Origin: Skermanella sp. TT6
GTDB lineage: Bacteria > Pseudomonadota > Alphaproteobacteria > Azospirillales > Azospirillaceae
NCBI RefSeq assembly: GCF_016653635.2
Contig: NZ_CP067420.1
Span: forward strand, 2,198,501 to 2,262,500
Length of the DNA stretch: 64,000 nucleotides
Direction of reading: 5' to 3'
The notes below the pieces were generated by a model, which was not told the origin of the DNA, did no database searches, and saw only the letters and a list, made by a program, of their open reading frames with translations. The position numbers and the translations under genes are program-made. Of this stretch, positions 35,775 to 44,086 are shown in pieces; the first letter of the stretch is position 1, and each line of letters begins with the position of its first letter.

Positions 35775-36551
35775 TCAGGGCATTGCTGCCGGCGCTCCTT
35801 GGGGCACCTGCTTGGCCGGCTTCTGCGTGGGAGGGCCGCCCGCTTCCACCACCAGTCGATCGGTCGCCGCCTCCAGCCTGGTTTCCAGTTCCGCCAGCGC
35901 CGCGTCCCGTCCGAGGCCCGGCTCGATCGGCGGAAGGAACTCCACCAGAATTTTCCCGCTCCGTTTCCGGAAACTGCGCCGGCCCCAGTAGACGCCGGAA
36001 TTCAGCGCCATGGGCACGATCGGCAGGTCCAGTTCCTTGTAGAGCACTCCTACCCCCACCCGGTAGGGGAGGTAACGTCCGATGGCCGTCCTGGTTCCCT
36101 GGGGAAAAATGACGATCGGCCTTCCTTCGGACTTAACCCGGGCGGCTCCCTCGACCATCGATGCGATGGCCCTGCCGCGGGCACTCCGGTCGACCGCGAT
36201 CATCCGGGCCTTGGCGGCGTACCAGCCCCAGATCGGGAGGAACAGCAGCTCGCGCTTCAGGATGATCGCCGGGTCGTCGATCAGCAGGTGGAGCTTCATG
36301 GTCTCCCAGGCGGACTGGTGCTTGGCCGCCAGGATGTAGGAGCCGTTCCGCGGGACGTTCTCCAGCCCGCGCACCTCGTAGTCCAGCCCCAGGATCGCGC
36401 GCTCCAGGAAATAGACGGTCCGCAGGTACCACTCCACCACATGCACCATCTGCCGGCGCGGCAGCAGCAGCATCCACAGCAGGCCGAAGCAGCACACCGT
36501 CGTCCAGGTGAAGAACGCGATATTGAACAGGAGCGAACGGGCGACGGTCAT
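35775..36551 (-). CDS. plsC: 1-acyl-sn-glycerol-3-phosphate acyltransferase (PlsC-like)
   Basis: Membrane acyltransferase making phosphatidic acid or a related lipid. The ATG at 36551 gives 258 aa; a GTG at 36593 would add 14 residues. An N-terminal hydrophobic region precedes the catalytic block. Motif I reads AAKHQSAWET, i.e. H-x4-E in place of the usual H-x4-D, and motif III is IVIFPQGTRTAIGR (the usual FPEGTR with Glu to Gln). Both substitutions recur in an alphaproteobacterial subgroup as I recall, so this is probably a functional variant. The gene ends 252 bp from nrdJ. Confidence 0.86.
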   Translation of the reverse strand: MTVARSLLFNIAFFTWTTVCCFGLLWMLLLPRRQMVHVVEWYLRTVYFLERAILGLDYEVRGLENVPRNGSYILAAKHQSAWETMKLHLLIDDPAIILKRELLFLPIWGWYAAKARMIAVDRSARGRAIASMVEGAARVKSEGRPIVIFPQGTRTAIGRYLPYRVGVGVLYKELDLPIVPMALNSGVYWGRRSFRKRSGKILVEFLPPIEPGLGRDAALAELETRLEAATDRLVVEAGGPPTQKPAKQVPQGAPAAMP

Positions 36552-36629
36552 GGGCGTCTTGGACAAGGCCTTCTGAATGGAGGTATCTCGCACGGTCGGA
36601 TGCGCCGGTCGCCCGGCGCGGCGTCCCTT

Positions 36630-37535
36630 CTAGCGCGCCCGGGCGCCGGACGCCAGTCCGGCTTGGCGGACGGAGGGTCGCGCCCTGGTCAGTTCGTGGA
36701 TCAGGATCGCCGCGGTGGCCGCGACGTTGAGCGACTGGACCCGGCCCGATCCCGCCAGGGTCACGACTCCCTCGCAGGCGTCCAGGATTTCGCGCCCCAG
36801 TCCGTCCTCCTCGTTGCCGAGCACGATGGCCGTCGGCCGGCGGTCGGCGGGCTGGTCCAGCGGCTCCCCGCGTCCCAGCGCGGTTCCCAGCACCCGGTAG
36901 CTGGACGCCAGCTGCTTCAGCACCCGCGCGAAGCCGGTCGCGCGGTAGAGCCTGACATGCTCCATCCCGCCCTCGGCGACCCGGTAGCTCGCTTCGGACG
37001 GGCCGGCCTGCGCGGGATGGTCGGATATGACGATCCGCTCCAGCCCGAAGAAGGCCGCAGTCCGCACGATGGCGCCCAGGTTGTGCGGGTTGCCGATGCC
37101 GTCCAGCAGCAGCAGCGGCTTGCCTTCCGCCGCCCAGCGGGACGCTTCGGCCGGATCGAACGCCGGGAGGGGACGGGGCCGGGTCACCGCCACGACGCCG
37201 CCGTGCAGGACCGTTCCCGCGACCCGCGCCAGCTCGTCGGTATCGACCTGCCGGTAGGGCTTGCGCGCCTTCGCCAGGTCGCGGCAGAAGGCGGCGACCG
37301 CCCCGGCGTTCCGCTCGTCGAAGAACAGGCGCTCGACCAGCCGGCCGTTGCGCTCGAACAGCGCGGAGACCGCCGGAAGGCCGGTGATCCGAAGCAGCTT
37401 CTCCTGCGGCGGTTCGGGCCTTTCCGGGCGGTCCATCAGCTCGGGAGCGGCCCTGCCGGGAGGCCGGCGGCCCGCCGCCTTGAACCGGGGGGCGCCCTTG
37501 CCGGGCTGGGGACGGGGGCGGGGTGGTTTGGGCAT
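36630..37535 (-). CDS. TrmH/SpoU-family RNA 2'-O-methyltransferase
   Basis: SPOUT-fold methyltransferase acting on a tRNA or rRNA ribose; the target cannot be read from sequence. The knotted-domain motifs are all present: GIGNPHNLGAIVRTAAFFG, AIVLGNEEDGLG and GRVQSLNVAATAAILIHEL. An N-terminal substrate-binding domain (RITGLPAVSALFERNGRLV) precedes them, after a basic/Pro-rich leader. 301 aa from the ATG at 37535; an ATG at 37547 adds four residues. It lies 30 bp downstream of the ydcF-like gene on the same strand. Confidence 0.9.
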   Translation of the reverse strand: MPKPPRPRPQPGKGAPRFKAAGRRPPGRAAPELMDRPERPEPPQEKLLRITGLPAVSALFERNGRLVERLFFDERNAGAVAAFCRDLAKARKPYRQVDTDELARVAGTVLHGGVVAVTRPRPLPAFDPAEASRWAAEGKPLLLLDGIGNPHNLGAIVRTAAFFGLERIVISDHPAQAGPSEASYRVAEGGMEHVRLYRATGFARVLKQLASSYRVLGTALGRGEPLDQPADRRPTAIVLGNEEDGLGREILDACEGVVTLAGSGRVQSLNVAATAAILIHELTRARPSVRQAGLASGARAR

Positions 37536-37565
37536 GGTTCGGATCATTCCTGCCGGGGCTCGGCA

Positions 37566-38168
37566 TCAGGACGACAGCGTATAGCGCGCCAGGGCGAACA
37601 GGTACTTGTTGTACTCGTTGACGATCAGCGCCAGCGTTCCGGGCCAGCGCCACCAGTCCGCCAGCTTGACCGCGTCGGGAGCGACGGGATGCGGTACCAC
37701 GTCCACCTGGGGCATCGCCATGCCGAACTCCAGCAGGCTGCGCCGCATATGGTAGTTCGATGTCACGAGGCGCAGCGATTCGTAACTCCGGCTCCGCATC
37801 CAGGCCGCCGTCTCCGCGGCGTTGCCGACCGTGTCGCCGGCTTCGTAGCCCAGCACGATGCAGCATTCCAGGGTGCTCGGCTCCAGCCTGGCCGCCCGCA
37901 GCATGTCACGAAGGTCGACGCCCTGATGGACGCCGGACACGAACAGGGTCCGACCCAGGCCGCGGGAGAGGAGCTGGACCCCCGTGCTGATCCGCTCGCT
38001 GCCGCCGGTCAGGACGACGATGGCGTCGGTCGCGCGGTCGGCCCAGCCGTCCTCCCTCGGGATGGTCTGGGCGAACCAGACCAGCCCGCCGAGCCAGCAG
38101 ACCAGGGCCAGACCCAGCAGCGCGGCCGGCGGCAGCAGCACGCGCGCGACGCGCTGCGCCAGGATCAC
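37566..38168 (-). CDS. YdcF/SanA (DUF218)-family membrane protein
   Basis: 200-aa protein with an N-terminal membrane helix (ALLGLALVCWLGGLVWFA) and a periplasmic DUF218 domain: DAIVVLTGGSERISTGVQLL, then EAGDTVGNAAETAAWMR and SNYHMRRSLLEFG. Members such as SanA and ElyC affect envelope polymer synthesis in E. coli. The start is a GTG overlapping the ftsX stop by 4 bp (GTGA), so it belongs to the ftsE-ftsX operon and is probably translated by coupling. The open frame extending to 38738 is a shadow of ftsX. Confidence 0.86.
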   Translation of the reverse strand: MILAQRVARVLLPPAALLGLALVCWLGGLVWFAQTIPREDGWADRATDAIVVLTGGSERISTGVQLLSRGLGRTLFVSGVHQGVDLRDMLRAARLEPSTLECCIVLGYEAGDTVGNAAETAAWMRSRSYESLRLVTSNYHMRRSLLEFGMAMPQVDVVPHPVAPDAVKLADWWRWPGTLALIVNEYNKYLFALARYTLSS

Positions 38169-39046
38169 GGCATCCGCGCCAGGGCGCGCATGACGGTGAT
38201 CCGGGCGGTCACCGCCGCCAGGACGGCCGCGATCGCCGGGACGGCGGCCAGGGACACCAGCTGAAGCTGGTTCAGCGCCATGTCGGGCATCAGGCCGGCC
38301 GCATACTCCCCTCCGGCCCGCTTCAGGGCGATCAGGGTCGCCGCCGCCAGCACCGTCCCGATGATCCCGCCGCGGATCGCAAGTCCCAGCACATGGCTCT
38401 GGAACTGGCGGGCGACGTAGCGGTCGGGCGCTCCCATGACATGCAGCAGCTCGACCACCTGCCCGTGGATCGCGAGGCCGGCGCGGGAGACGAAGATCAC
38501 CGTCGCGACCGCGGCCCCGCCGACCAGCGCGAGTATTCCCAGCGCCACCGCCTCGACCGCCCGGGCGATCGCGAGCAGATCCTTCAGCCAAGCCGCGTGG
38601 TCGTCCAGCTCGGCTCCGGGCACCGCTGCCCTGAGCCGCTGGGCAAGGCCGTTCATGTCGATCCTGCCGCCGGCCAGGGCCACGTCGATCATGGCCGGCA
38701 CGGGCAGGTCGGCGTTCAGCGCGCCGGTGCCCAGCCACGGCTCCAGCAGGCCCTGCAGATCCTGGCGGGGCAGGGGATCGGCCCTGGCGATTCCCGGCGT
38801 GGCGCGAAGCACGCCCAGCGCGGACTGGACGCGCTGGTCCAGCGCCGGCGTTCCCTCGGGCAGCGGCGGCACCTGGACGGTCAGGGTTCCGGCAAGGCCG
38901 CGGTCCCAGCGCCGCGCCATGTCGGACAGCACCATGGACCCGGCCATCGCGAGGATCGCCAGATAGACCATCAGGGCGATGATCCAGGGCAGGAACCGTC
39001 CCGTCACGTCGCGTTGAAGCGGCAGATCGTAGTGGGTGCGGAACAT
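38165..39046 (-). CDS. ftsX: Cell division protein FtsX
   Basis: Membrane partner of FtsE that links the divisome to peptidoglycan hydrolases. It has 293 aa: one N-terminal helix (FLPWIIALMVYLAILAMAG), a periplasmic domain of about 120 residues, and three C-terminal helices including HVMGAPDRYVARQFQ between them, the characteristic FtsX cytoplasmic loop. The NlpD-type protein at 4.1 kb is a candidate downstream partner in amidase activation. Start overlaps the ftsE stop by one base. Confidence 0.92.
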   Translation of the reverse strand: MFRTHYDLPLQRDVTGRFLPWIIALMVYLAILAMAGSMVLSDMARRWDRGLAGTLTVQVPPLPEGTPALDQRVQSALGVLRATPGIARADPLPRQDLQGLLEPWLGTGALNADLPVPAMIDVALAGGRIDMNGLAQRLRAAVPGAELDDHAAWLKDLLAIARAVEAVALGILALVGGAAVATVIFVSRAGLAIHGQVVELLHVMGAPDRYVARQFQSHVLGLAIRGGIIGTVLAAATLIALKRAGGEYAAGLMPDMALNQLQLVSLAAVPAIAAVLAAVTARITVMRALARMP

Positions 39047-39732
39047 CAGGCGATCCGGGTTGCGCCGCCGCCCCGCGGCAGGTGCTGGAGCATGCCCTTG
39101 TCGAGCACCATGCGGGCGTAGCCGAACCGTTCTATCATCATTTCGTTATGGGTCGCGATCACGATGGTCGTGCCGAGCTTGTTCAGTTCCTCGAACAGGT
39201 GGAGCAGGCGCATGCCGATCCTGTCGTCCACGTTGCCGGTCGGCTCGTCGGCGAGCAGGAGGCTGGGCCGCGTGATGACCGCCCGCGCGATGGCGACTCG
39301 CTGCTGCTGGCCGCCCGACAGCGTCGCCGGCTTGTCGTTCAGGTGGTCGCCCAGGCCGACCCAGCTCAGAAGCTCCGCCACATGCTCGCGCACCTGCGAC
39401 TCACGCGCTCCGGCGACCCGCAGCGGCAATGCCACGTTGTCCAGCGCCGAGAGATGGTCGAGCAGGCGAAAATTCTGGAAAACCACTCCGATGCGGCGGC
39501 GCAGCGGCGGCAGCTCGCCCCGCTTCAGCGACGCGATGTCGTGGCCGAACATGGTGATCAGCCCGCGCGACGGCCGGTGCGCCAGATACATCAGGCGCAG
39601 CAGCGAGGACTTGCCGGCGCCGCTGGCGCCGGTCAGGAAATGGAACGTCCCGGGTTCCAACGTGAAGCTGACGTCCCGCAGCACCTCCGGCCCATTGCCG
39701 TAGCGCATACCGACATTCTCGAAACGAATCAA
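39046..39732 (-). CDS. ftsE: Cell division ATP-binding protein FtsE
   Basis: ABC-type ATPase that works with FtsX at the septum. It has 228 aa if started at the TTG at 39732, giving [13 protein letters not shown], the usual FtsE N-terminus; a TTG at 39750 would add six residues. Walker A is [14 protein letters not shown], the signature is [14 protein letters not shown], and Walker B is [13 protein letters not shown]. The gene begins the ftsE-ftsX-ydcF run and is divergent from the zinc-ribbon gene. Confidence 0.95.
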   Translation of the reverse strand: MIRFENVGMRYGNGPEVLRDVSFTLEPGTFHFLTGASGAGKSSLLRLMYLAHRPSRGLITMFGHDIASLKRGELPPLRRRIGVVFQNFRLLDHLSALDNVALPLRVAGARESQVREHVAELLSWVGLGDHLNDKPATLSGGQQQRVAIARAVITRPSLLLADEPTGNVDDRIGMRLLHLFEELNKLGTTIVIATHNEMMIERFGYARMVLDKGMLQHLPRGGGATRIA

Positions 39733-39833
39733 ATCCTTCCACCTTCGCAACCCTGGACGGCGGGCAGCATCGCACGGCGCGCCCGAAGGCGTCTATACCA
39801 GCGGCGCTTCGGCATATGAAGCAAGCCCCCGAC

Positions 39834-39862
39834 TTGCTTAATACCTCCTTAGTTTCTATAAG
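39834..39862 (+). promoter_or_regulatory. sigma-70 promoter for the zinc-ribbon gene
   Basis: TTGCTT (39834-39839) and TATAAG (39857-39862) separated by exactly 17 bp, about 35 bp before the ATG at 39898. Strong match in a GC-rich genome. Confidence 0.6.
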
Positions 39863-39897
39863 ACATCCTGCGATTCCACGATTTCTTCATAGCTTTT

Positions 39898-40572
39898 ATG
39901 ATTCTCACCTGCCCGGCCTGTTCTACCCGCTATCTGGTCGACCCCGCCACCCTGGGCAGGGACGGGCGCATGGTGCGTTGCGCCAAGTGCGGCCACAGCT
40001 GGATGCAGCGCCCGCCGGTGGACATGCCCAAGCCCGTCGATCTGGCACCCCCGCCGGAGGAGATCGAGGTCAAGCCGATCCCGCCCGGATCCAACCTGCC
40101 GGCGATCCGCAAGCCTGTGCCGCCGAAGCCCAAGTCGAAAGCTCCGCTGATCGTCTCCGCGGCGGCGGCGGTCGTGCTGCTTCTGGCCGGCGGGCTGTTC
40201 ATGCGGCAGGAGATCGCCGAGATCTGGCCCCCCTCGGCAAGGCTGTTCGAGACCATCGGCCTGCCGGTCGAGGCGCTGGGCGCCGGGTTGCAGCTCCAGA
40301 ACGTCCGGTCCGAGAAGCGGGTCGAGGATGGCATCACGATCCTCGTGATCGAAGGGCAGATCACCAACGTCTCGGACCGGGAGCGTGCGGTGCCGCCGCT
40401 TCGCGCGGTGACCCTGGGACCGGACAAGGTCCCCGTCGGCGACTGGAGCTTCACCGCCTCGCACGAGACGCTGCTCCCCGGCGAGATCGCGACCTTCCAG
40501 AGCGAGATGCGCGAACCTCCCGGCGTGATCGCCGAAATCGCCATCACCTTCCAGCAGGGAACCGGCGGCTGA
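39898..40572 (+). CDS. MJ0042-type zinc-ribbon/DUF3426 membrane protein
   Basis: 224 aa. An N-terminal MJ0042-type zinc ribbon contains two CxxC pairs (ILTCPACSTRYLV and VRCAKCGHSW). A Pro-rich linker is followed by one membrane helix (APLIVSAAAAVVLLLAGGLFM) and a C-terminal DUF3426 domain with VIEGQITNVSDRERAVPPLR. The family is common in proteobacteria next to cell-division or response-regulator genes, but has no set function. It has its own promoter, divergent from ftsE. Confidence 0.85.
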   Translation: MILTCPACSTRYLVDPATLGRDGRMVRCAKCGHSWMQRPPVDMPKPVDLAPPPEEIEVKPIPPGSNLPAIRKPVPPKPKSKAPLIVSAAAAVVLLLAGGLFMRQEIAEIWPPSARLFETIGLPVEALGAGLQLQNVRSEKRVEDGITILVIEGQITNVSDRERAVPPLRAVTLGPDKVPVGDWSFTASHETLLPGEIATFQSEMREPPGVIAEIAITFQQGTGG

Positions 40573-40681
40573 ACTACTCCGGGCGCGGGCCCCGGTCCTT
40601 CGCCGGCGTCCTGGACCGCCGTCCGTTCCGGTGGCTAACTGGCGGCGGTATCGATCAGGACAGCCGCGGGTTCAGCAGCCG

Positions 40682-41077
40682 ATGAGTGAAGTTCCGGGAA
40701 TTCCCGCGCACCGGGTCCTCCTCGCCGAGGACGACCCCGGGGTGCGCAGCTTCGTCGCCCGCGCGCTCAGGCATGCCGGTTTCGCGGTGACGGACGTGGA
40801 GGACGGCCAGCAGGCCCTCCAGGCGCTCGATACCGAGCCTTACGACCTGCTGGTCGCCGATATCGTCATGCCGGTCGTGGACGGCATTGCGCTGGCGCTC
40901 AGCGCCGCCAAGCACCGTCCGGAGATCAGGATCCTGCTGATCACCGGCTACCCGGCGGAGCACACCCGCGCCCGCAACCTGGAAGCCCTGATCCACGCGG
41001 TGATCCCCAAGCCTTTCAGCCTTCAGGAAATCTGCGCCGCAGCCCGCGCAGCGTTGGAGATCGGCGGCAGGGACTGA
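40682..41077 (+). CDS. cpdR: CpdR-like single-domain response regulator
   Basis: Stand-alone receiver domain, 131 aa, with no output domain. The acidic pocket is LLAEDDPGVRSFV, the phospho-acceptor is Asp60 in DLLVADIVMPVVDG, and Lys lies in AVIPKPFSLQE. Layout and TDIVMP-like motif resemble Caulobacter CpdR, which in its unphosphorylated form directs ClpXP to cell-cycle substrates. I am sure of the receiver domain and less sure of orthology. The ATG at 40682 is preceded by a weak site; the frame open to 40631 is unsupported. Confidence 0.8.
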   Translation: MSEVPGIPAHRVLLAEDDPGVRSFVARALRHAGFAVTDVEDGQQALQALDTEPYDLLVADIVMPVVDGIALALSAAKHRPEIRILLITGYPAEHTRARNLEALIHAVIPKPFSLQEICAAARAALEIGGRD

Positions 41078-41397
41078 GCCGATCCTGCATTGTAGTCGGA
41101 CCTGGCGGCAACTGTAGATCGGCTATGGCGAAGCGGCAGCCGACAAGCAGGCGAGTAGAGGCTCTACACGGTGGTTTTGATCGATGAACCGTAGGTCGGC
41201 CTCGGCCGAAGGCCGACGCCGACAGCGTGGCCGGAGCGTTGACGCAGGGTGTCGGCGTTCGCCCTGACGGGCGAAGGCCGACCTACGCCACTCCGCTCCA
41301 CAGGACTTGTCAGAACCACTGTGCAGCACCAGCAGGTGTCGGCTGCCGCTTCGCTCTCGCCGACCTACAAGACTACCTCACGGGGCCGCCCCGTCTC
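41078..41397. other. gene-free gap between cpdR and the DUF4175 gene
   Basis: 320 bp between convergent genes. It holds an array of inverted repeats (41113-41369, described separately) and no open frame I can support. The rest is 41078-41112 and 41370-41397, where I see nothing. Confidence 0.7.
41113..41369. repeat. array of four REP-like inverted elements
   Basis: Four elements of 33-37 bp each begin GTAGGTCGGC- or TGTAGATCGGC-like and end GCCGACA, or the reverse. The outer pair (41113-41145 and 41337-41369) are inverted copies of one another: one strand reads TGTAGATCGGC, the other's complement TGTAGGTCGGC, with a shared GCGAAGCGGCAGCCGACA tail. The inner pair (41191-41224 and 41250-41286) is inverted likewise around GTAGGTCGGCC. 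Each element can also fold on itself. The layout is typical of REP/BIME sequences between convergent genes, though the family is not identified. Confidence 0.75.
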
Positions 41398-44046
41398 TCA
41401 GAAGCGCCGAAGCAGGCGGTCGATATAGTCCAGCTCCAACTGCGGACGGTTGAACTCGCCGGCGCGGCGGCGGAGTTCGTCCAGGATCTCCCGGGCGCGC
41501 TGCAGGTCCGACTGTTCGGGAATCCGCACGTCGTTGGTGTCCGCGCGGCCGAAGCCGGGCAGGGGGCGGCCGAGCGGGTCCCGGCCGCGGTTCGACTGCT
41601 GCATCTGCTGCTGGCCGGGCATCTGGCCCGGCTGCTGGCCCATCATCATCTGCTGCGCCATCTGTTCGGCCATGGACTGCAGGCCTTGCTGGAGTTCGTC
41701 CAGCGCCTGGGTCTGGGGCGGGACCGCGGCGCCGGGCATGCCCTGCTCCAGCGCTTGGCCGGCATCGCGCATCGCCCGCTCGGCCCGGCCCAGGGGGCGC
41801 GGGATCTCTCCGCCCATCTCGCCCAGTTGCCGCATCAGTTCACCCAGTTCGCGCCGAAGCGCCTCCTGCTCGGCCGCGCTTGCCGAACCCTGGCCCTGCT
41901 GGCCCTGCTGACCTTGTTGTCCCTGCTGCCCTTGTTGTCCCTGCTGGCCGCGCTGGCCGGGGCGCTGCTGCCGGCTCGGCATCTGCCCCTGCTGCCCTTG
42001 CTGGCCCTGCTGCCCCTGTTGTCCCTCCTGGCCCTCCTGCCCCTGCTGGGATTCACGGAAGCTCTGGTCCAGCAGTTCGCGCTGGCGCTGGGCCAGATCC
42101 TGGAGCTGCTGCATCATCTGCCCGGCCTGGTTCTGCTGGTTCTGCTGCATCTGGGCCATGTTGCCGTTGCGCAGGTTCTCGAGCATCTGCTGAAGCTGGG
42201 ACAACATCTCGCGTGCCGCCTCGCGGGAGCCGGTCTCGGCCATCTGCCGCATCTGGTCCAGCATCTGCTGGAGATCCTGCCGGTCCATGGTCTGGCCCTG
42301 CATCTCCGGCGGGATCTGGGGCAGCTGCTCGCCGCGTTCCATCGCCTGGCGCATCTGCTCTTCCATGGCGTCCAGGAACTCGTTCAACGCCTGCTGAAGC
42401 TCATCCATCAGCTTCTGCAGCTCCGCGTCCGGAGCGTCCCGGTCCAAGGCGTCCATCAGGCGCTGCTCCGCGTCGCGCAGGTTGCGCTCGGCGATCGAGA
42501 GCGTGCCGTCCTCGACCCGCAGGGCGGTATCCCACAGCAGCTTCTGGATGGCGGGAACCGCGTCGGCGGACTCGTCCAGGTACAGGCGAGCCACTGCCGA
42601 CCGGAGCGACAGGAACACGACCACGTCGTCGCGGAACTGGAACGGACGTGCCGAAATGATGCCGAGACCGCGCGCCACCTCCTCGCGGCTGGATTCCGGG
42701 CGCAGGGTCAGCTTCTTGCGTTCCTCGATGATCGCCCGGGCGACGGGGTTGAGGAACTCCCGCTCCGGCAACACCAGGGCCACGTCCTCGGTCATGCCGG
42801 TCTGGCCGGCCCCGTCCGTCGCGGATACGCGCAGCGTGACCGGCAGGCCGGCCCAGGGATGGGGGGTCAGGTCATGGAAGCTGGCGCTGCGGGCCACCTT
42901 GGGCCGCACGCCGGGCAGTGGGAGCTGCAGCTCGATCGGGGTCCGGTCCAATCCCGGCTCGGCGCCGTCGCCGCTCAGCCGGATGGTGCCCTGGACGGCG
43001 GCGATGCCGTAGTCGTCGCGCGCCTCGTATTCCACCCGCATCGCGCCGCGCTCGCCTGCGGCCGGGGGCGCGGGCAGCGCCACGATCGGGGCGGTATCGG
43101 GAACGACGGTGATCGGCCATGATCCCAGCGACCCGCCGTCCTGCTGGATCTCGATCATGCCGCCGGTGGTGACCGGCTGGCTGGCCTGGTAGCTGGACTG
43201 GTCGATCTGCTCGAAGGCCATGCTGGTCCCGTTGGCGTTGAGCGCCGGGACGCCGGAACCGCCGGTCACCCGGGCCAGCACGACGCTGCCTGTCGGCACC
43301 GGAACCGGCCCGGCCGGCTGGGATGGCTCGGAGGCATTGCCGGAAGCCTGCTGGGCCGCCGGGGCGGGCTGGGCGGACCGCAGGAAGATCGGCGGCAGGC
43401 CGGTATAGTCGGGCGGAGTCACCCAGACGTCCAGCATAGCCCGGGCGTCTCCCGCCGACCCGTCCAGATGGGGCGACAGCGCCGCGGCGAGGCGGGGCCG
43501 CCAGTCGCCCCAGGTCCCGAACGCCGCGACGAACAGGATCAGGCCGACGGCTGCCCGGAACGCCCAGGGATCGCGGGCGGCGAGGTTGGGGTGGGGCAGC
43601 TTCACCCGCAGCGACTTCATGCGCTGGCGCGCGCGCTCCTGGTAGAGCCGCCAAAGCTCGGCGCTCGCCGGGTCCGAGCCGCTGGCGAGGTTGTCGCGGA
43701 CCGCGGCCAGCGGCCGGTGCGTCAGCCCGCTGTCCCGCTCCAGACGCCGCAGCGCCGCGGTGTCGTCCGGCAGCCTGATCCGCCGCGCCCCGATATAGAG
43801 GGCGGCGGCGAAGGCCGCGGCGAACAGCACCAGCACCAGCGCGTGGAGCCAGCCGCCCAGGGCGGGCAGCACGTTGAACAGGGCGAGGGCGATGAACAGT
43901 CCCGCGACTCCCGCCGCCGGCCAGAGAGCCGGCCAGAGCTGCTCCCACGCCAGCGCTCCGCGAGCCAGGGCCAGCCGGATCGTCGGCTCGCCGGCGGCTC
44001 CCTTGCGCCGGGTGGGGCTCTGCGTGCGATCGTCGGTCCCGTTCAT
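41398..44046 (-). CDS. DUF4175 family membrane protein with Gln/Gly repeats
   Basis: Alphaproteobacterial membrane protein of unknown function, 882 aa from the ATG at 44046. Two N-terminal membrane helices (PAAGVAGLFIALALFNVLP and LHALVLVLFAAAFAAALYIG) are followed by a third near residue 165 and a large exported region with VWVTPPDYTGLPPIFLR and DDYGIAAVQGTIRL. The C-terminal part is helical and very rich in Gln and Met (MEEQMRQAMERGEQLPQIPP), interrupted by a G-Q-Q repeat tract. The family (TIGR02302-like) is widespread in Rhizobiales and Rhodospirillales. It ends at the REP-like array. Confidence 0.85.
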   Translation of the reverse strand: MNGTDDRTQSPTRRKGAAGEPTIRLALARGALAWEQLWPALWPAAGVAGLFIALALFNVLPALGGWLHALVLVLFAAAFAAALYIGARRIRLPDDTAALRRLERDSGLTHRPLAAVRDNLASGSDPASAELWRLYQERARQRMKSLRVKLPHPNLAARDPWAFRAAVGLILFVAAFGTWGDWRPRLAAALSPHLDGSAGDARAMLDVWVTPPDYTGLPPIFLRSAQPAPAAQQASGNASEPSQPAGPVPVPTGSVVLARVTGGSGVPALNANGTSMAFEQIDQSSYQASQPVTTGGMIEIQQDGGSLGSWPITVVPDTAPIVALPAPPAAGERGAMRVEYEARDDYGIAAVQGTIRLSGDGAEPGLDRTPIELQLPLPGVRPKVARSASFHDLTPHPWAGLPVTLRVSATDGAGQTGMTEDVALVLPEREFLNPVARAIIEERKKLTLRPESSREEVARGLGIISARPFQFRDDVVVFLSLRSAVARLYLDESADAVPAIQKLLWDTALRVEDGTLSIAERNLRDAEQRLMDALDRDAPDAELQKLMDELQQALNEFLDAMEEQMRQAMERGEQLPQIPPEMQGQTMDRQDLQQMLDQMRQMAETGSREAAREMLSQLQQMLENLRNGNMAQMQQNQQNQAGQMMQQLQDLAQRQRELLDQSFRESQQGQEGQEGQQGQQGQQGQQGQMPSRQQRPGQRGQQGQQGQQGQQGQQGQQGQGSASAAEQEALRRELGELMRQLGEMGGEIPRPLGRAERAMRDAGQALEQGMPGAAVPPQTQALDELQQGLQSMAEQMAQQMMMGQQPGQMPGQQQMQQSNRGRDPLGRPLPGFGRADTNDVRIPEQSDLQRAREILDELRRRAGEFNRPQLELDYIDRLLRRF
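41888..42050 (-). repeat. 9-bp in-frame repeat tract encoding Gly-Gln-Gln
   Basis: About 160 bp of imperfect 9-bp units inside the DUF4175 gene encode GQQGQQGQQ runs, broken by MPSRQQRPGQ. Such a tract is likely to vary in length between strains. Confidence 0.8.
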
Positions 44047-44086
44047 ACCGCTTCCCCCCAAAGAAACCCTGTCCGCCGGCACCCCG

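Noticed and set aside
34395-38264. 1289-codon open frame on the plus strand
   Set aside because: It runs antisense to nrdJ, plsC, the RNA methyltransferase and the ydcF-like gene, all with strong family motifs. Long antisense frames are usual in GC-rich DNA, and its translation has no recognisable domain.
41227-43122. 631-codon Leu-rich plus-strand frame
   Set aside because: Antisense to DUF4175; the Leu runs are the complement of its Gln codons.
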